This document shows, in pieces, positions 1 to 12,600 of a DNA stretch of 64,000 nucleotides (positions are counted from its first letter, which is position 1; each line of letters opens with the position of its first letter). The stretch covers positions 25,249,227-25,313,226 of the forward strand of contig JAOANR010000003.1 in NCBI GenBank assembly GCA_030278955.1. The letters run 5' to 3'. The DNA is from Hygrophila difformis (Eukaryota; Streptophyta; Magnoliopsida; Lamiales; Acanthaceae). The translations under genes and the position numbers were made by a program. The notes under the pieces are model-generated. The model was not told where the DNA came from and made no database searches. It worked only from the letters and a program-made list of their open reading frames with translations.

Positions 1-496
1 GAAAGAAAAAAAAAACGAAGAACAAATTACGCACTTAGTTAAATTGTATGGTTAATATAAAGATTCCAACCAATCTTGATGGTGGAGGTACATACACATG
101 TCTACTGCATCACACAAACCCACCACTTTTGCTAACTACAGAAATTATTCCTGCAAAACTGTCTAGAACTTATCATTGGCTGTAAATTACAGGATCAAAA
201 AAATAACTAGGGATACTGCTAATCATACAACAGTGCAACCTAAATTGGGAGCCTTCTCATATGAATAGGCTGCCGATGATGGCTTTGTCAAAGAAAACCA
301 GATAGCAGGAGAAAGAATCCCTGCTTGTTCCCTATAATGTTGAATCGCTAGCTTTATGAGCACTAATCTGATTTGAAAGGCCATGAAGAAAGAATAAATT
401 GATGTCAAGGCCAAAACTGCCATCTCTGTTAAGCATGCCACATGAAACTGCAAGGACCAACTCATTCAACTGGAAACAATGCATCCACGCTCCTTG
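1..496 (-). other. 3' flank and probable 3'UTR of the ADA1-like gene
   Basis: This stretch lies downstream of the ADA1-like stop codon on the minus strand and should hold its 3'UTR. I see no coding homology, no repeat and no clear AATAAA on the minus strand. The short open frames here have no recognisable protein features. Confidence 0.5.
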
Positions 497-1774
497 TTAT
501 TCATCGAAAGAGCGTGTAACTATTTTCTCTAGCAACAGTGGCCAGTCCTCACCCAGTTGTCTTGGATTCAGCTCCATAGCAGCCCTAAAATCTTGCAAGG
601 AAATCGGGCAGTCAAGCTTCTGTTCTGGCAGTTGCAAATGAGCTCCACTATTTTGAATCTGAAATTGATGACCTGGTTTGACACCATTAACCAGCTTCTG
701 ATGATTTTCGAGCTTTTGCGCTTTATTCTTCACCAAATCTTGCTTTGACCTTGCTCCTGCAAGCTCAATGCAAGACTTAACTAATCCTTTTATGTAAGAA
801 TCTAAACCATGGTTCAGTATATTTGCACACTCCAGAGACACCCCTTCAAGACCTTGAGCCACAGCAATATGTTCCACTCGTTCCCTTAAAGTATGACTGT
901 CCAACAAAGTATTGTCAATTAATCCAACAAATCCACTGTAACTTGCAGAGGGTACAGCTCCGCGAGCCCCTCCAATGCTAACCGGACAGAAAGGAACCCC
1001 AAGGGGAGCCTGGAGTAGACTCCTAACAGAAGCATCTTCCCTATCATTTCTAACTAATAACTCATTCTGGTCCTCGCTATGTACAGGTGCTGAACCATCT
1101 GACGGCCTCATCAAAATCGGCATTTTGGCGGAATGGGGAACCGGGATCTCTCTTTCATTCTCTGCATATCGCATGTGATCTTGATTCTGCTGTCCAGCCC
1201 TGCCAATATCAGGCTGATGTGATCCCCCATTCTCCACGATAACGTTCAATTCACCTGACTGAGTGACAGAAGGTAGATGAAAATCAGTGCCGGTCTTCCC
1301 ATTTGGCCCCAGAGCACTACGACGGTCTCCACTTCTCCTATCACGAATAATACTCCTGGTCTTTCGGGGTGAGACTGGTAGCATGTCACCTCCATTTGAC
1401 AAATTCGGGGAACAAGAAGTATGGGCCATATTATTGTGGGACCCATTCTGGAGGTGATTGTCAGCTGAAGTCCCTTCGACACCAACTTGAGCACCATGTT
1501 CAAAAACACCATCTCTGTAACCAGCTTGTGGCGGGGATTTAGCACTACATGCATTTCTCAGTATTGAACGAATAAACTGATTGTGAAGCGGAACATTTTC
1601 CCGCCCAAGAATTCTTAGACAAAGCTTGTCAAACTCAACCTTATTCAATTTTAAACTCAAAAATCTCTGCAAGTAATAGAAGTATTGCTTAGACCCCTCT
1701 GGCCCTAGTTTCCTCACAATCTGAGTTTTCAACTCAGCAAGATTGATCCTCGAATGCTGGTGAGGCGGCTGCAT
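497..1774 (-). CDS. ADA1: ADA1/HFI1-like SAGA coactivator subunit
   Basis: A single uninterrupted 425-codon frame encodes a plant ADA1 (HFI1/TADA1) family protein, a histone-fold subunit of the SAGA transcriptional coactivator that acts in the nucleus. The N-terminus (about residues 10-75) has the family block with LAELKTQIVRKLGPEGSKQY followed by the YFYYLQRFLSLKLNK region. A second conserved block at about residues 285-340 (LRERVEHIAVAQGLEGVS, then a SYIKGLVKSCIELAG helix) is the predicted histone-fold part. The C-terminus has ISLQDFRAAMELNPRQLGED. The middle is Ser/Asn-rich, low in conservation and probably disordered. The ATG at 1774 is the first in frame and gives the expected start MQPPHQHSRINL. 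Length agrees with the plant family, which is often encoded by one coding exon. It is the only intact host gene in the window. Assignment rests on recognised motifs, not on a search. Confidence 0.88.
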   Translation of the reverse strand: MQPPHQHSRINLAELKTQIVRKLGPEGSKQYFYYLQRFLSLKLNKVEFDKLCLRILGRENVPLHNQFIRSILRNACSAKSPPQAGYRDGVFEHGAQVGVEGTSADNHLQNGSHNNMAHTSCSPNLSNGGDMLPVSPRKTRSIIRDRRSGDRRSALGPNGKTGTDFHLPSVTQSGELNVIVENGGSHQPDIGRAGQQNQDHMRYAENEREIPVPHSAKMPILMRPSDGSAPVHSEDQNELLVRNDREDASVRSLLQAPLGVPFCPVSIGGARGAVPSASYSGFVGLIDNTLLDSHTLRERVEHIAVAQGLEGVSLECANILNHGLDSYIKGLVKSCIELAGARSKQDLVKNKAQKLENHQKLVNGVKPGHQFQIQNSGAHLQLPEQKLDCPISLQDFRAAMELNPRQLGEDWPLLLEKIVTRSFDE

Positions 1775-2760
1775 CCCTCTCTATAGCTCTCTTGCCTCCA
1801 CAATAAGAAGTCACACAACAGAAAATATACCCTCCTGCAACAATTATGGAAATTTTAAACTACGCCAGGGCTGTTTTCTATTTCCAAAAGTCCATCTCCC
1901 AAACAACATTTACTCTTCCTAATAACTGACAGAATAATGTCAAAACAAAACCCATCTCCAATACCTCAACTTCTATGCACAATAACCATTGGAGGGCTGA
2001 GTTCACACCATGGGATCTCAAATTTTCAATTAAGCCCAACTCTCCCTCCAAACACCCAAATTACAGAAAATTCTCAAATTCTCCTCCACCGTAGAACAAG
2101 ATTAGAAGCTACAATACGAATGAACCCTTCATTGCCCTAAATCTCGATAACCACATAAAGATACTTCCCTGCATCTCCAAGTAAACACCGGCAAATTATC
2201 TGTATCCCGAAAATCAACGCAGCCCAAAATGCCGCACCCTCAAAAACGATTCAAGCTTGAATTCTCCACTTCAAGTTCAAATTTTTATGCTCCAAATTCA
2301 AAACTTGAAGCATATGATTCAAATGAGCATATAAAGAATTCAAACTTGATGAGAAATACGACTTCACAGGGACGAAAATTAATGGGCTGACCTTATTGAA
2401 GCTCCCCGAATTCGGATTGAGGAGAAAAAACATACATCAAAAACACTCTAAGCTTAATTCTTCCCTTTCTTCTTTTTCTCTCATTCCTCCCCTGAAGCCC
2501 AGGTAGCTTATCCCACCATTGCTCCTTATCCCTTCAAAATTCTGCTCCACATTATCCGTTTTACTCCCTCTCTTCGTATTCTTCAACAAAGAATTTCTGA
2601 ATCGGAAAATTGAAGACCCTTTTCCTTTGCCCCTTCTCCGATCGCTCTTCTCTTCGATACTGCCTTTCTCTCTCTGTCTTTCTCTATCTAATTAGAACGT
2701 AATGGCCTTCCCCTAATTTTTATTCACACGTACAACTCGCGATGCACGCAGTATGACCAA
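1775..2760 (-). promoter_or_regulatory. 5'UTR with probable intron, and proximal promoter of the ADA1-like gene
   Basis: On the minus strand a good 3' splice site (TTGTTGCAG then GAGGG) ends at 1835, about 60 bases before the start codon, so a 5'UTR intron is likely. A possible donor (AATAAG then GTCAGC) lies near 2391-2396, but I cannot fix it. About 2570-2700 is GAGA-rich on the minus strand, as in many plant 5'UTRs. No convincing TATA box was seen. Confidence 0.5.
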
Positions 2761-3505
2761 CGAGGTAGTACTTTGCCTTTGAATACTTGTACGCAATTCT
2801 GGAAGAAGGGAAAAAGATATTGGCGTAATCAATTTCTGATAAGGGAAGTTTTACGAGTGCGTCGCCGTTGAAGGCAGTGAATATCACGCGCCAATCGCGT
2901 TGGCTGCAGGGCGATGACGTGGCTAAATCTGATTGGCCAGCGCGGAGGTATCCTGAACTGCGGTTGATGACATAATTAACTCCAAGGGTTTTTTTTGTCC
3001 AATTTGTACTAGCACTAGTATTATTTTTATTTTCATTTTTTTTTTGTAATAATTGGATAATTAGTTAAAAATGGGTTTGTAACATATTAGGAAGGAATTG
3101 AACAAACCAATTGTCATTGTGCGTGGTGTGTTTTGGCAATATTCTATTTTGGCTAACGTTGGACGACCAAATGAACACACAAAGTTAACTACTTTGCAGT
3201 TTGAAGTGGCCTTATAAATACACACTCTATGTCGTGTGTATGAAAATAAATATTTAAGGGTTATATGTTGAAAGCATGTGCAAGACCATACAAAAGGTTG
3301 TTTACTCTACCAAATCGGCCAATATATTTGTTTAGTGAATAGCATATTAGGAGTAGATTTGAATTTTTGAATCATATTGAGAAGCAATGCTATTGCAAAA
3401 TTTATGCATTTGATATGTTTTATGCTAATTGTTATTTGCTATTTACCCCAACATTCTTAATTAAATCTGCTGGTCAAATCTAATCTAAATATTGTTACTC
3501 AAATC
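2761..3505. other. Intergenic AT-rich DNA
   Basis: No gene, repeat boundary or RNA gene was recognised between the ADA1-like promoter and the target-site duplication of element B. This may hold distal promoter sequence for the ADA1-like gene. Confidence 0.4.
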
Positions 3506-3515
3506 TGTTAAAATA
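3506..3515. repeat. Target-site duplication of element B, left copy
   Basis: TGTTAAAATA here is identical to 12751-12760 on the other side of element B. Ten bases is typical of Mutator-like elements. Confidence 0.88.
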
Positions 3516-4054
3516 GGAAAAAAGGATAAATAGGTCCTTTTTCTTTTCAAAAAATTCAAATCAGTCCTATTTTTATTTTATTACCAAAACAGTCCTCTAC
3601 AAATGCTAATTATGTTCAAATCAGTCATTTTTCACTAATTATATTCTAATTGCTGACGTGGCAAGGGTTTTAATTTAAACCTGACACGTGTGCATAATAT
3701 TAGTCCTTTTTCTTTTATCTTTTGCCAATTCAGTCATAAACTTTTATTTTGTTCTATTTAGTCCTCTACCCCAATCACTCATTTTTATATTAATTGGCCT
3801 CAAACCTTTCAAATTATTTCATTTAGGCCCAGAACCTTAATTTTTTTATTATTACTAATACATTTATCAAATAAATGCCCAACATACTTCCGTAAATAAA
3901 ATTAAATACCAAACCTCATACATTGGGTTTGACCGCCTTGTTACCGGGTCTTCGAAGTTCCGAATTTTACGGACTCTCTCTAACCACCCGACCGTAACGA
4001 TGGTTCATTGGTTCTGGTTTCCTTCAGCAACAATCAGCACAATCATACTTTGTG
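3516..4054. repeat. Element B left inverted arm
   Basis: This 539-bp arm is the imperfect reverse complement of 4186-4580 joined to 12622-12750. The outer part carries AGTCC/AGTCA/GGCC boxes at about 3532, 3563, 3591, 3623, 3702, 3732, 3760, 3795 and 3825, mostly 28-32 bp apart. The inner part (about 3880-4040) is the reverse complement of sequence also present in element A at about 57850-58010. Confidence 0.85.
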
Positions 4055-4185
4055 GACAATAAAATTCAGGCTATTTTTAATAATATTAATATTTTTCAAT
4101 AAAACCAAGGCTTCCTGTATCCATAACCTTCCAAAAATTCAAGTTAAATCATTTACTCAAATATTGCTACATCCTAAGGTATGAC

Positions 4186-4580
4186 GCAAAGTAAGATTCT
4201 GTTGATTGTTACTGAAGGAAACCAAAACCAATGAACAATCGGTTGCGGTCGAGTGGTTATTAGAGAGAGTCCGTAAAATTCCGGTACTTGAAAGACCCGA
4301 TAACAAAGCAGTCGAACCCAATATATGAGGTTTGGTGTTTAATTTTATTTATGGAAGTATGTTGTGCATTTATTTGATAAATGGATTAGTAATAATAAAA
4401 AATTTAAGGTTCTGGGCCTAAAATGAAATAATTTGAAAGGTTTGAGGCCAATTAATATAAAAATGAGTGATTGGGGTAGAGGACTAAATAGAACAAAATA
4501 AAAGTTTAGGACTGAATTGGCAAAAGATAAAAGAAAAAGGACTAATATTATGCACACGTGTCAGGTTTAAATTAAAACCC
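4186..4580. repeat. Element B right inverted arm, inner part
   Basis: It is the reverse complement of the inner left arm. The arm resumes at 12622 after LINE-1; the expected uninterrupted sequence across the junction can be read from the left arm near 3640-3690. The centre of the palindrome is about 4055-4185. Confidence 0.85.
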
Positions 4581-4592
4581 TTTTTTTTTTTT

Positions 4593-6321
4593 GAGGGAAA
4601 AGCAAATTTTATTGCTAATATGGCAAGAGTACACTATGACCATTTCGATTCTTGCTACCAACACTTACTCCTCTATCACCAGCAAATAGCCTAGCAATAA
4701 TAAGAAAACAACACAGATTGGCTCCACAAAACAGTATTGAAACCGTAAATCAAGAAGACACTTAGAAACTCCACAACAGCCTCAAAACAATAAAGCACCG
4801 AAGCCATTTGTCATCCGAAGCAGCAGCCACCATACCAAGCGATTCACATGCAGGACATAGCTACGGCATAAACATCCAGACTCACTTCAAGATCGTCCCA
4901 TTCTTTCCTTATTCCTCTCTTTCCAGGGTGAACCAGGCCATTTTTTGTTGTGCTTTCGGATGAGGGAACCAAATGGCACCCAAAACTTGCTTTATATTCA
5001 TATCTCCCCTGCAAGAGATTCCTAAGCCAATGCATCGAGACTAAATACTTGGATACCAGAAAACTGGGGCACGCTTAAAGGATAAGACAAAAGGAGGAGG
5101 AGGAATGGCAAGATGTAGAAAAAAAGCCCACAGGAAAGGTCTAAACAAGTTCCCCAAAAAACGCTAAAAGAAAAGCAGCATACATAGGACACCAAATCGG
5201 ATAGCCTACCCAAATATATATCAGAAAAGCTTCAAAAGACAACACTATAAACACCCATTCGACAACTATACAAAATCTCCAGCCCTAACCATCCTTAAAA
5301 TGCATAAAGTCCTATGCCTATCAACCAAACACACTCCCTCACCCATCTCACCAGACAATCAAATATGTAAACTTCCTGCTTTTACATACAGAACATGACA
5401 TTGACTTCAATTTTTTTTTTCTTTCTTTTTTCTTTTTTTTTCTTTTTTTTTATTTATACTTATATAATACTTCTTTTTTCAATCTTCTTCCTTTTTTTTT
5501 TCGGTCAGAACTCTCTCAAAACACTCTTGTTTTTGCATCTACATTTCATGGGGTGCCATCTACCATCAAAAATAACACAAGATACCCCATTCAAACCTCT
5601 CTAAGTCCCATTTAAGCTACGCATATAATACCCCCACAAATAGATGATAGACTCACACCCTCTTACAACCCAACTATTCTACCCCACCCCAAAGTTGCAG
5701 GGACCTCCAAGGAGCAACAGCTAAGGCTTATTGAGATAGTTGTCAAGTATGATCCTACAGACTCAGTGAAACAAAGAGGCTAAACGGAAGGCTCACTAGG
5801 TGTTAGTGAGAGATTGAGGATGGACAAGGAAATCAGACAGTAGGACCTATTGACCTTTTCATTTTCGATGCATTGGGATAAAAATATCCAGGATTGACAT
5901 GGATGATAAAGCAAGATTAAGTGTCAAAGTGAATCCCTCTCTTAAGCGCCCTCAAGTAATACTAAAAGTGCAAGATCTCACCCGGTAGTATGGCCAGGAA
6001 CTGTACTTTTTAGCATGAAATCCTCAGTCCGACCTTGTGATTCAAACATCAATCCCATCATATGGACATGGTTCTTCAGTGTCTTACGCTTTCTGTCGAT
6101 CGGTATTGTGAAATGATCTTCAAAATTCTCCAGGACATACTGTGAAAGTTTCCTCCTCCAATGTAGCATCAACCTTAGACCTCTGGCATGTGAGTGGCAG
6201 CACCGCTGCATGTACCTGCAACAAGAACCAATATAGAATTCCCTGAACATAAATTCCCAAGACCTTTTATTTTAAATTCTCCACCACAAGCTGCTCTACA
6301 AAAATTCCATCCCATCAGATT
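4593..6321 (-). other. Long 3' extension of LINE-1 with an exon-like segment
   Basis: From the ORF2 stop to the poly(A) tail there are about 1.73 kb, against about 215 bases in LINE-2. Positions 5982-6215 look like an exon on the minus strand: an acceptor (GTTGCAG) precedes 6215, a donor (GTGAG) follows 5982, and one frame is open throughout (78 codons, His/Arg-rich, with FTIPIDRKRKT). A second frame also reads as plausible protein until a stop, so the coding frame is uncertain. About 5405-5520 is A-rich in sense and could be an older poly(A) tail. I do not recognise the source gene. A 3' transduction or a second truncated retroposon would both fit. Confidence 0.45.
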
Positions 6322-9300
6322 TTAACACCAGTATTCGACCTTCCCTTCTCCATTAGCACCTGCTCTGGCCCAAGAATCTGCCATATCATTTCGCTCCCTG
6401 AGAATATGTTGGAATCGGACCTCTCCACTACATCTCAACACCTCCACAATTGGAGCCAATAAATGCTGAAATCGCCATGGAATGTCTTCCGGACTTTTTA
6501 GCCATGTAATGACGTTCTGTGAATCACTTTCAAATAAAATTTTAGGCAAAGGGAATCCTTGGTCACGTATAATGGCTCTACAAACCCGACTTATCGCAGT
6601 CACCTCCGCTTCACTTGCATCAGCAAACCCAATACTGTCCGATAATACAAAAATAACTGCACCTGTGTCATCTCGTATAACACCACCTACCCCAGCCCTC
6701 CCCGGGTTTCCAACGGATGAACCATCCGTGTTCACTTTCCACCATCCCTTCATAGGACGTTCCCAAACAAGACCTCTCCGATGCGCCTTAGCTTTCCTAC
6801 CTCGATTCACTATCAATGCCCCTGGAAAATTTAAGTCTGAGCTTGCCAGGTTTAATTCGGCTCCATTGTACTCGGCATGCCACCATAGGCTCACCCTCCA
6901 CCGGGTATCCTCCAGCATCCTCTTGCTATCCACTTGATTCCCTTTGAATATTACATCATTTCTATGCTTCCAAATCGACCAAATTATTGCCAATCCTGTT
7001 GAAAGCCATACTTCCCTACCTCCTTTAAAAGTATTATTACCAAGCCACCAAGCCAATAATGTGTCAATCTTTCCTGGCATTGCCCAGGACACCCCAAATG
7101 CCTCTACCATTTTATACCACACTGAGCCGACCTTGACACACCTACACAGCAGATGGTCAACCGATTCATTTTCGTCCCCGCAAAGTGGGCACAGAATTTG
7201 TGATTCTTGAATGCACCCTCTCTTAGCAAGGACTTCTCGTACAGGGTGTGCTCCTCGGACAGCTTTCCACGCTATTATCTTGATTTTCATCGGACATTTA
7301 ACCTTCCACAGGACTCGCCAGAACCATCCTTCCCCTGCCTCACCTCCACCATCCGCCCTTTTCCAACACGAACTAACAGAAAATCTTCCGTTCCCTTCGT
7401 TCTCCCAGACAACTCTATCCTTCATAAAGCGACAAAGGCGCTGTCCATTCAGCATTCTCATTAAGGCATCCCAAAGTTCAATCTCCCAGTCGAATAATGA
7501 TCTTCTCAATACGATGACCCATTCCCATACTAAACCATTCCATGTTCCATGATCAGCGACCTTCCCTTCTTTGTTCCCAGAGAGGGCATACAGTCTGGGG
7601 AATATATCCTTTAGCAACCTCCCATCCCCAATCCAATTATCTAACCAGAACTTTGTTTGCATCCCATTTCCCACTTGAATTCTAAACCCATCCCTTTGAC
7701 GCTGCACTCTCCAGTCTTCCCAGGCATTACAAATCTTGCCCCACACCGATCTCCCTAACTTTGAATCCGGAATCAAAGAGGCCGACCTCCCATAGTACTT
7801 TGCTTCAATAAGATTTTTCCATAAAGACTGTTCAGTCCCATACCTCCATTTCCACTTTAGCAGGAGAGCCAAATTGTACCTGTGGATATTGCCAATATTC
7901 AATCCTCCCACATCCTTATGGTCACATATTGCCTCCCAGTTGATAGTGTGCAACTTCCTATTCCCTTCCCATTCGTTCCAAAAGAATCTCCTTTTTATCT
8001 TTTCCAACCTATCCGCAACCGTCCTAGGCACCTTATAGATTGAGAGAAAGTATGTTGGTAGACTGGATAATACCGATTTGATTAAACAAAGCCGCCCCGC
8101 CTGAGTAAGTAGTCGTCCTTTCCACCCGGCCAATCTTTTTTCCGCCTTGTCCAAGACCGGTTGCCAAATCGCCGTTCCATTACTCCTTCCCCCAATTGGG
8201 ATCCCAAGATATTGCATTGGCCAGTTTCCAATTCCACACCCTAGTACCTCCGCTGCCTCCCTCACAAGGTCCATTGGGCAATTAATCCCGAGTATGCTAC
8301 TCTTCCCAAAGTTTATTCGCAACCCTGTAGTTAAAGTTAAACATCTCCAAATCCTCTTAATCAGTATCACTTGGCTTAACTCTCCTTCACAGAACAGGAC
8401 GGTATCGTCTGCATATTGAAGGTGTAAAATCACAGGGCTTCCCTCACCCACACTCAAGCCCTTATATAATCCCAGCTCAGCCGCCCTCTCCAATAGCCTA
8501 TTCAAAATCTCCGCCACCAAAACAAAGAGATATGGAGACAAAGGATCTCCTTGTCTCAATCCTTTCTGCATTTTAAAGAATTTCGTAGGACACCGTTAAT
8601 GAGCACTGCTGCCTCTGTTGTAGTGACACACTCTGATATCCACTTGATCCAATTCTCCTCAAAGTTCATTGCCCTTAGCACCTGAAAAAGGATTTCCCAG
8701 GACACGTTATCGTATGCCTTTGCGAAATCTAGCTTTAATACTAATCCACAACGCCCATTAACCCGACTGGAGTGTACTATTTCAGATGCAATCAATACTC
8801 CGTCTAAGATTTGCCTTCCTCTCACGAAAGCCATTTGCGCTTTACCCACCAAACCGTCTAATACCCCCTGTAGCCTCTTTGCCAATACCTTCGCGACTAT
8901 TTTATAGACACTTCCAATTAATGATATCGGTCTAAAATCCCTAAATTCCTCCGGGTTTGCCACTTTCGGGATTAAAGTAATAAACGACTTCCCCACCTCT
9001 TTAGGTAGTTTATTATCCTGCTCCAGTCCCCGAAAAACATCCAACAAGTCTTTCTTCACCTCATCCCAGAACCTTTTATAGAAACCGATGTTGTATCCAT
9101 CCGGACCCGGAGCCCTGTTACTGTCGCAACTCCACACAGCAGCTCTTATCTCCTCCTCCGAGAAATCACGAACAAGCCACCTCTTCTCTGCCTGGTCTAG
9201 ACATGACAGCCCAATGTTCTTAATATCAAACACACCTTCTTTATCCTTTGTAAATATCCCCTGGAAGTAAGCATGTGCTGCCATTTTTATATCCCTCGGC

Positions 9301-10459
9301 TCTTCTAACACAGTTCCCTCCACTTTAATTGCCCCAATAAAACTTCTCCTCCTATTTAATGCCGTGACAGCATGGAAATATCGAGTGTTTAAATCCCCCT
9401 CTTTGAGCCATCGTATCCTAGATTTTTGAAACCACCGTTGTTCTTCCGCCAACATCAACTGTTTAAGTTTCCTCTTTTTATCAACCCAAGACACCCTAGT
9501 TTCCTCCTCCACATCAGCACCTTGAAGTCTCCCCTCTAACTCCTCTATCTCCTCAAGCAGCCCCTTAATCCTATTTTCCAAATCAGCCGCGCTATATCCA
9601 CTCCACCCTCGAATCTTTTGCTTAAGAGAATCCAACCTGCCAATTAGTCTACAACCCCTAAATGGCCCGTCATCACTCCAAGCTTCTCTAACAAGATCTT
9701 TGAAGCCATTTTCATTCATCCAATAATTGAATAAACGGAATGGTTTCGGACCCCATGACTTATCCCCCACCTCAAGGCTCACCGGGTAGTGATCGGACAA
9801 CACTGAGTCACATCTTTTCTGTTTGACCGAACTCCTCAAACACAGCCATCCCGGCGACACTAAGAATCTATCTAATCTACTGCACGCCCTCCCACCCCTC
9901 CCATACCACGTGAATTGCCCGGCCTCCATTGGCAAATCGACCAACCCCAACTGATTAATGAACTCCATAAATTCCCTACTCGAGCCCGAGTCATCACTCA
10001 CACCAATCCTTTCTCCCGCCCCCCCAACCGCATTAAAATCACCGGCTAGACACCAAAACTCACCATCATCTGTGTTAAGCTTCTGTATGAGCAGATTCCA
10101 GAAACTCGCCCTTTCACTCCGATCGTTTGGCGCGTGTATGCACACTAAATTTACTACCCCATCCAGCCCGTTAATGCTCCCCTTCAGCCACAAAAAATGG
10201 TGTTCACTCTCCACTACTTGGAACCTGCTGCAGCTAGTATCCCAGATCACCAAAAGCCCTCCCGCATTCCCGATAGCAGGCTGGAAGGCAAATTCACAGT
10301 TCCTAGATCCCCATACTCGACAAACCAAATTCTCCTTGATATCCCCCATTTTTGTTTCTTGACAACACAACACATACGGCTTGGATTTTTTACACAAGCG
10401 CATCAATGCCCTCCGTTAAGTCCTCTCAAATTACATGTGATTAACCGTATCATTCTGAT
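6322..10459 (-). pseudogene. LINE-1 ORF2: endonuclease, reverse transcriptase, RNase H (frameshifted)
   Basis: ORF2 protein for target-primed reverse transcription. The start is near 10459 (MIRLITCNLRGLNGG), followed at once by a frameshift near 10412. The APE-type endonuclease spans about 9700-10400, with QETKMGD, the AGDFN motif and LSDHYPV. The reverse transcriptase includes NRAPGPDG, FRPISLIGSVYK, QGDPLSPYLF and the catalytic YADD. A zinc-like CPLCGDE...H...C motif follows, then a C-terminal RNase H with NTDGSS, a SEAEVTAI glutamate, FESDSQNV and MADSWAR. A second one-base frameshift near 8560-8570 lies just before the QGDPLSPY motif. The protein is close in sequence to the ORF2 products of LINE-2 and LINE-3. 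Confidence 0.9.
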
Positions 10460-10500
10460 AATCTTCAATCCCAATCTGAAATCCCTCACCAACCACCCTC

Positions 10501-12550
10501 TTACTTCTCCATCCCTATCTCCTCCCAAATCCTGTCCTCCACATCTTTCCTTCCCACACAGCAGCCTAGTCCCAATCTGCTAGCCAGATCAAGCGTGGCT
10601 TCCACTTCCGAGAAATCAACTAATTTTACCCCTTCTTTTGTCCGAATTGTAGAGAATTGGAGTAATGCAAACCCGTCATTCGCCTGAGCCGATTTCCTCT
10701 GTCTTAATCCACCTCCACCCCGAACCAATGCCCCTCCCTTTCTACCTTTCTTGCGCCCTCTCCGTGACCGCTTTACCCTTCCTGCCATAACCATTCCCAT
10801 CGCCTCTTCAATTTCCTTAAATACTTGCATTTCCCTCAGCGTAGCACCGGCCGACATACCACCTCCACCCCCCTCACCCACTCTTCTGTTCAAACCCTCC
10901 TCTAATTGACTCTCTCCCAAATAATCTTCCACACCTTTTTCTGAGATAATCCGGTCCGATTCCAACTGCTTCTCCATATTACTGCTATTGTGAGTCTTTG
11001 ATATGGATTCCCCTATGTTTCTTTCGTCCTCTCCACTTTTGTCTGAACCCTCAATGCCACCTATCGATGTGCCCAGTACAAAGTCACCACCATCCCTATC
11101 CACTGGATTTATGCCCACATCTTTAATTGTTGTTTTAACCCCACTCGAGGAGCCAAGGTTAACTATCCTCGGCCCATTTGAAAAGCACTCCAAGCCTACT
11201 CCAAACCTCTCACCCAGCCCGTTAGCAGAACTGTCCGATCTAGCCCAATTAAGATTTCCATCTAATACTACTCCTGGCCCATCTAGTGGTAGCTCACCTT
11301 CTAGTTCCCCAACCCCTACCTTGTCACTCGCCACCCCGTTCCCCACACCCTCCATCTCTGGCCCACCCAATTTATTACACATGACCCCCTTTACTGCTAA
11401 AAGCTCATCGACATCAATGTTAACTTTATCTTGAGAATCCCCAACGCATGCATCCACCATGAATTCAATATTATCAGCCGACTTCTCTAACGTTCCCCCT
11501 TCCCCATGCACCTTCAGCTTAGACCTTACCACTTCCCCACATACCTCAGTCCTGGACCCGCTGTACAACATCTTCTCCGACGAGTCTCCAGCCATTTTCC
11601 GATTGTCGTACTCATTCCTATCCTGTATTCGTGTCTCATCCCTCGGGGTGTCCGCCATGACCACTGCTTCACAAAAGTTCGCCACAATCCTTATTTGATA
11701 TATCCTACCTTCAACTTGGATTTTCATCTCCGATGGTACGTGCATATCGCTGTTTAATGCCACCAAAATCCTTGCCCTGTCCAGCCTCGTTTTATCTTTT
11801 GCTTCCGAATCGATATTGATAACTCGACCCCAGCCTTGCACCAAGCTATAAAAATTCTCTACACTCCATACTGTTTGTGGAAGCCCGAATATATAGATCC
11901 AAACTAATCGCTTCAAGTTTTCTGATCTCAACCACAGCCGCTCGCCGCAGCCGAGAGACATCGCTCTGTACCACCTCCAATTTGACTGGACCTTTATCTA
12001 TATCCGTTGCCCTAGGCACTTTCCCGACCCCGTCCCCTATTACTACTTCGGCATACGATCGTTCATCGCGCCATGCATCAGTATAGTTACCTCCTTTACT
12101 CACATTTCTCCTACCTTCTATGCGAAACTTAGCATGAGCATTGGGCCTGATATTTCCGACAAACCCTCCACTCCCTCGCTTTCTCGGGGTAGCCCAGTTC
12201 ACTCGCAACCTTCTCCCTAGCATAACCCATCCATTCAGTCTTCTAATCACTGCCTCCGCTTCCATTTTACTGAGGAATCTGAAGAAACCATACTTATACC
12301 CGTTTTCCGGCCAACTCCTTGCTGGGATGAAACAGTCTTGTACCTTTGCCACCTTATCAATCTCCTTCGAGACTTGCTCATTCGACACCTTCACTGATAT
12401 ATTACCAACAAAGACCCCGAAGAGTTTATTATGAAGGTTTCTCCCCCCATCACCACCGTCGCCTTTCCTCCGGAAATCATGTCGTGTTCTTTCTGCAAAA
12501 CCCTCATTCCGCCACCTACTGCCAGATCCGCTCCCCTGATGCCGACTGCC
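10501..12550 (-). pseudogene. LINE-1 ORF1: RRM-type RNA-binding protein (frameshifted)
   Basis: ORF1 is readable in two overlapping frames (about 12550-11846 and 11961-10501), with a frameshift between them. The N-terminal part has an RRM with FGVFVGNI and YKYGFFRF. A middle domain has LVWIYIFGLPQTVWSVE, shared with LINE-2 ORF1. The C-terminus has FALLQFSTIRTKEGVKLVDF. There is no zinc knuckle. RRM-type ORF1 proteins are known from plant BNR-like LINEs. The frame runs open upstream of the RRM toward 12550, but I see no clear initiator ATG, so the 5' end may be slightly truncated. Confidence 0.8.
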
Positions 12551-12600
12551 CGACTGCCACCCCCACGGTTGCCTCCCCTGAGCCCACCTACTGCCTCCCC

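Noticed and set aside
5395..5604. Phe/Leu-rich plus-strand frame resembling a membrane protein
   Set aside because: It is the translation of a T-rich tract (complement of an A-rich LINE tail).
6482..6937. 151-codon plus-strand open frame and similar ones at 9958-10362, 61108-61725 and 61783-62250
   Set aside because: They are mirror frames of LINE ORF2 (RT/RNase H) and recur in each LINE for codon-composition reasons.
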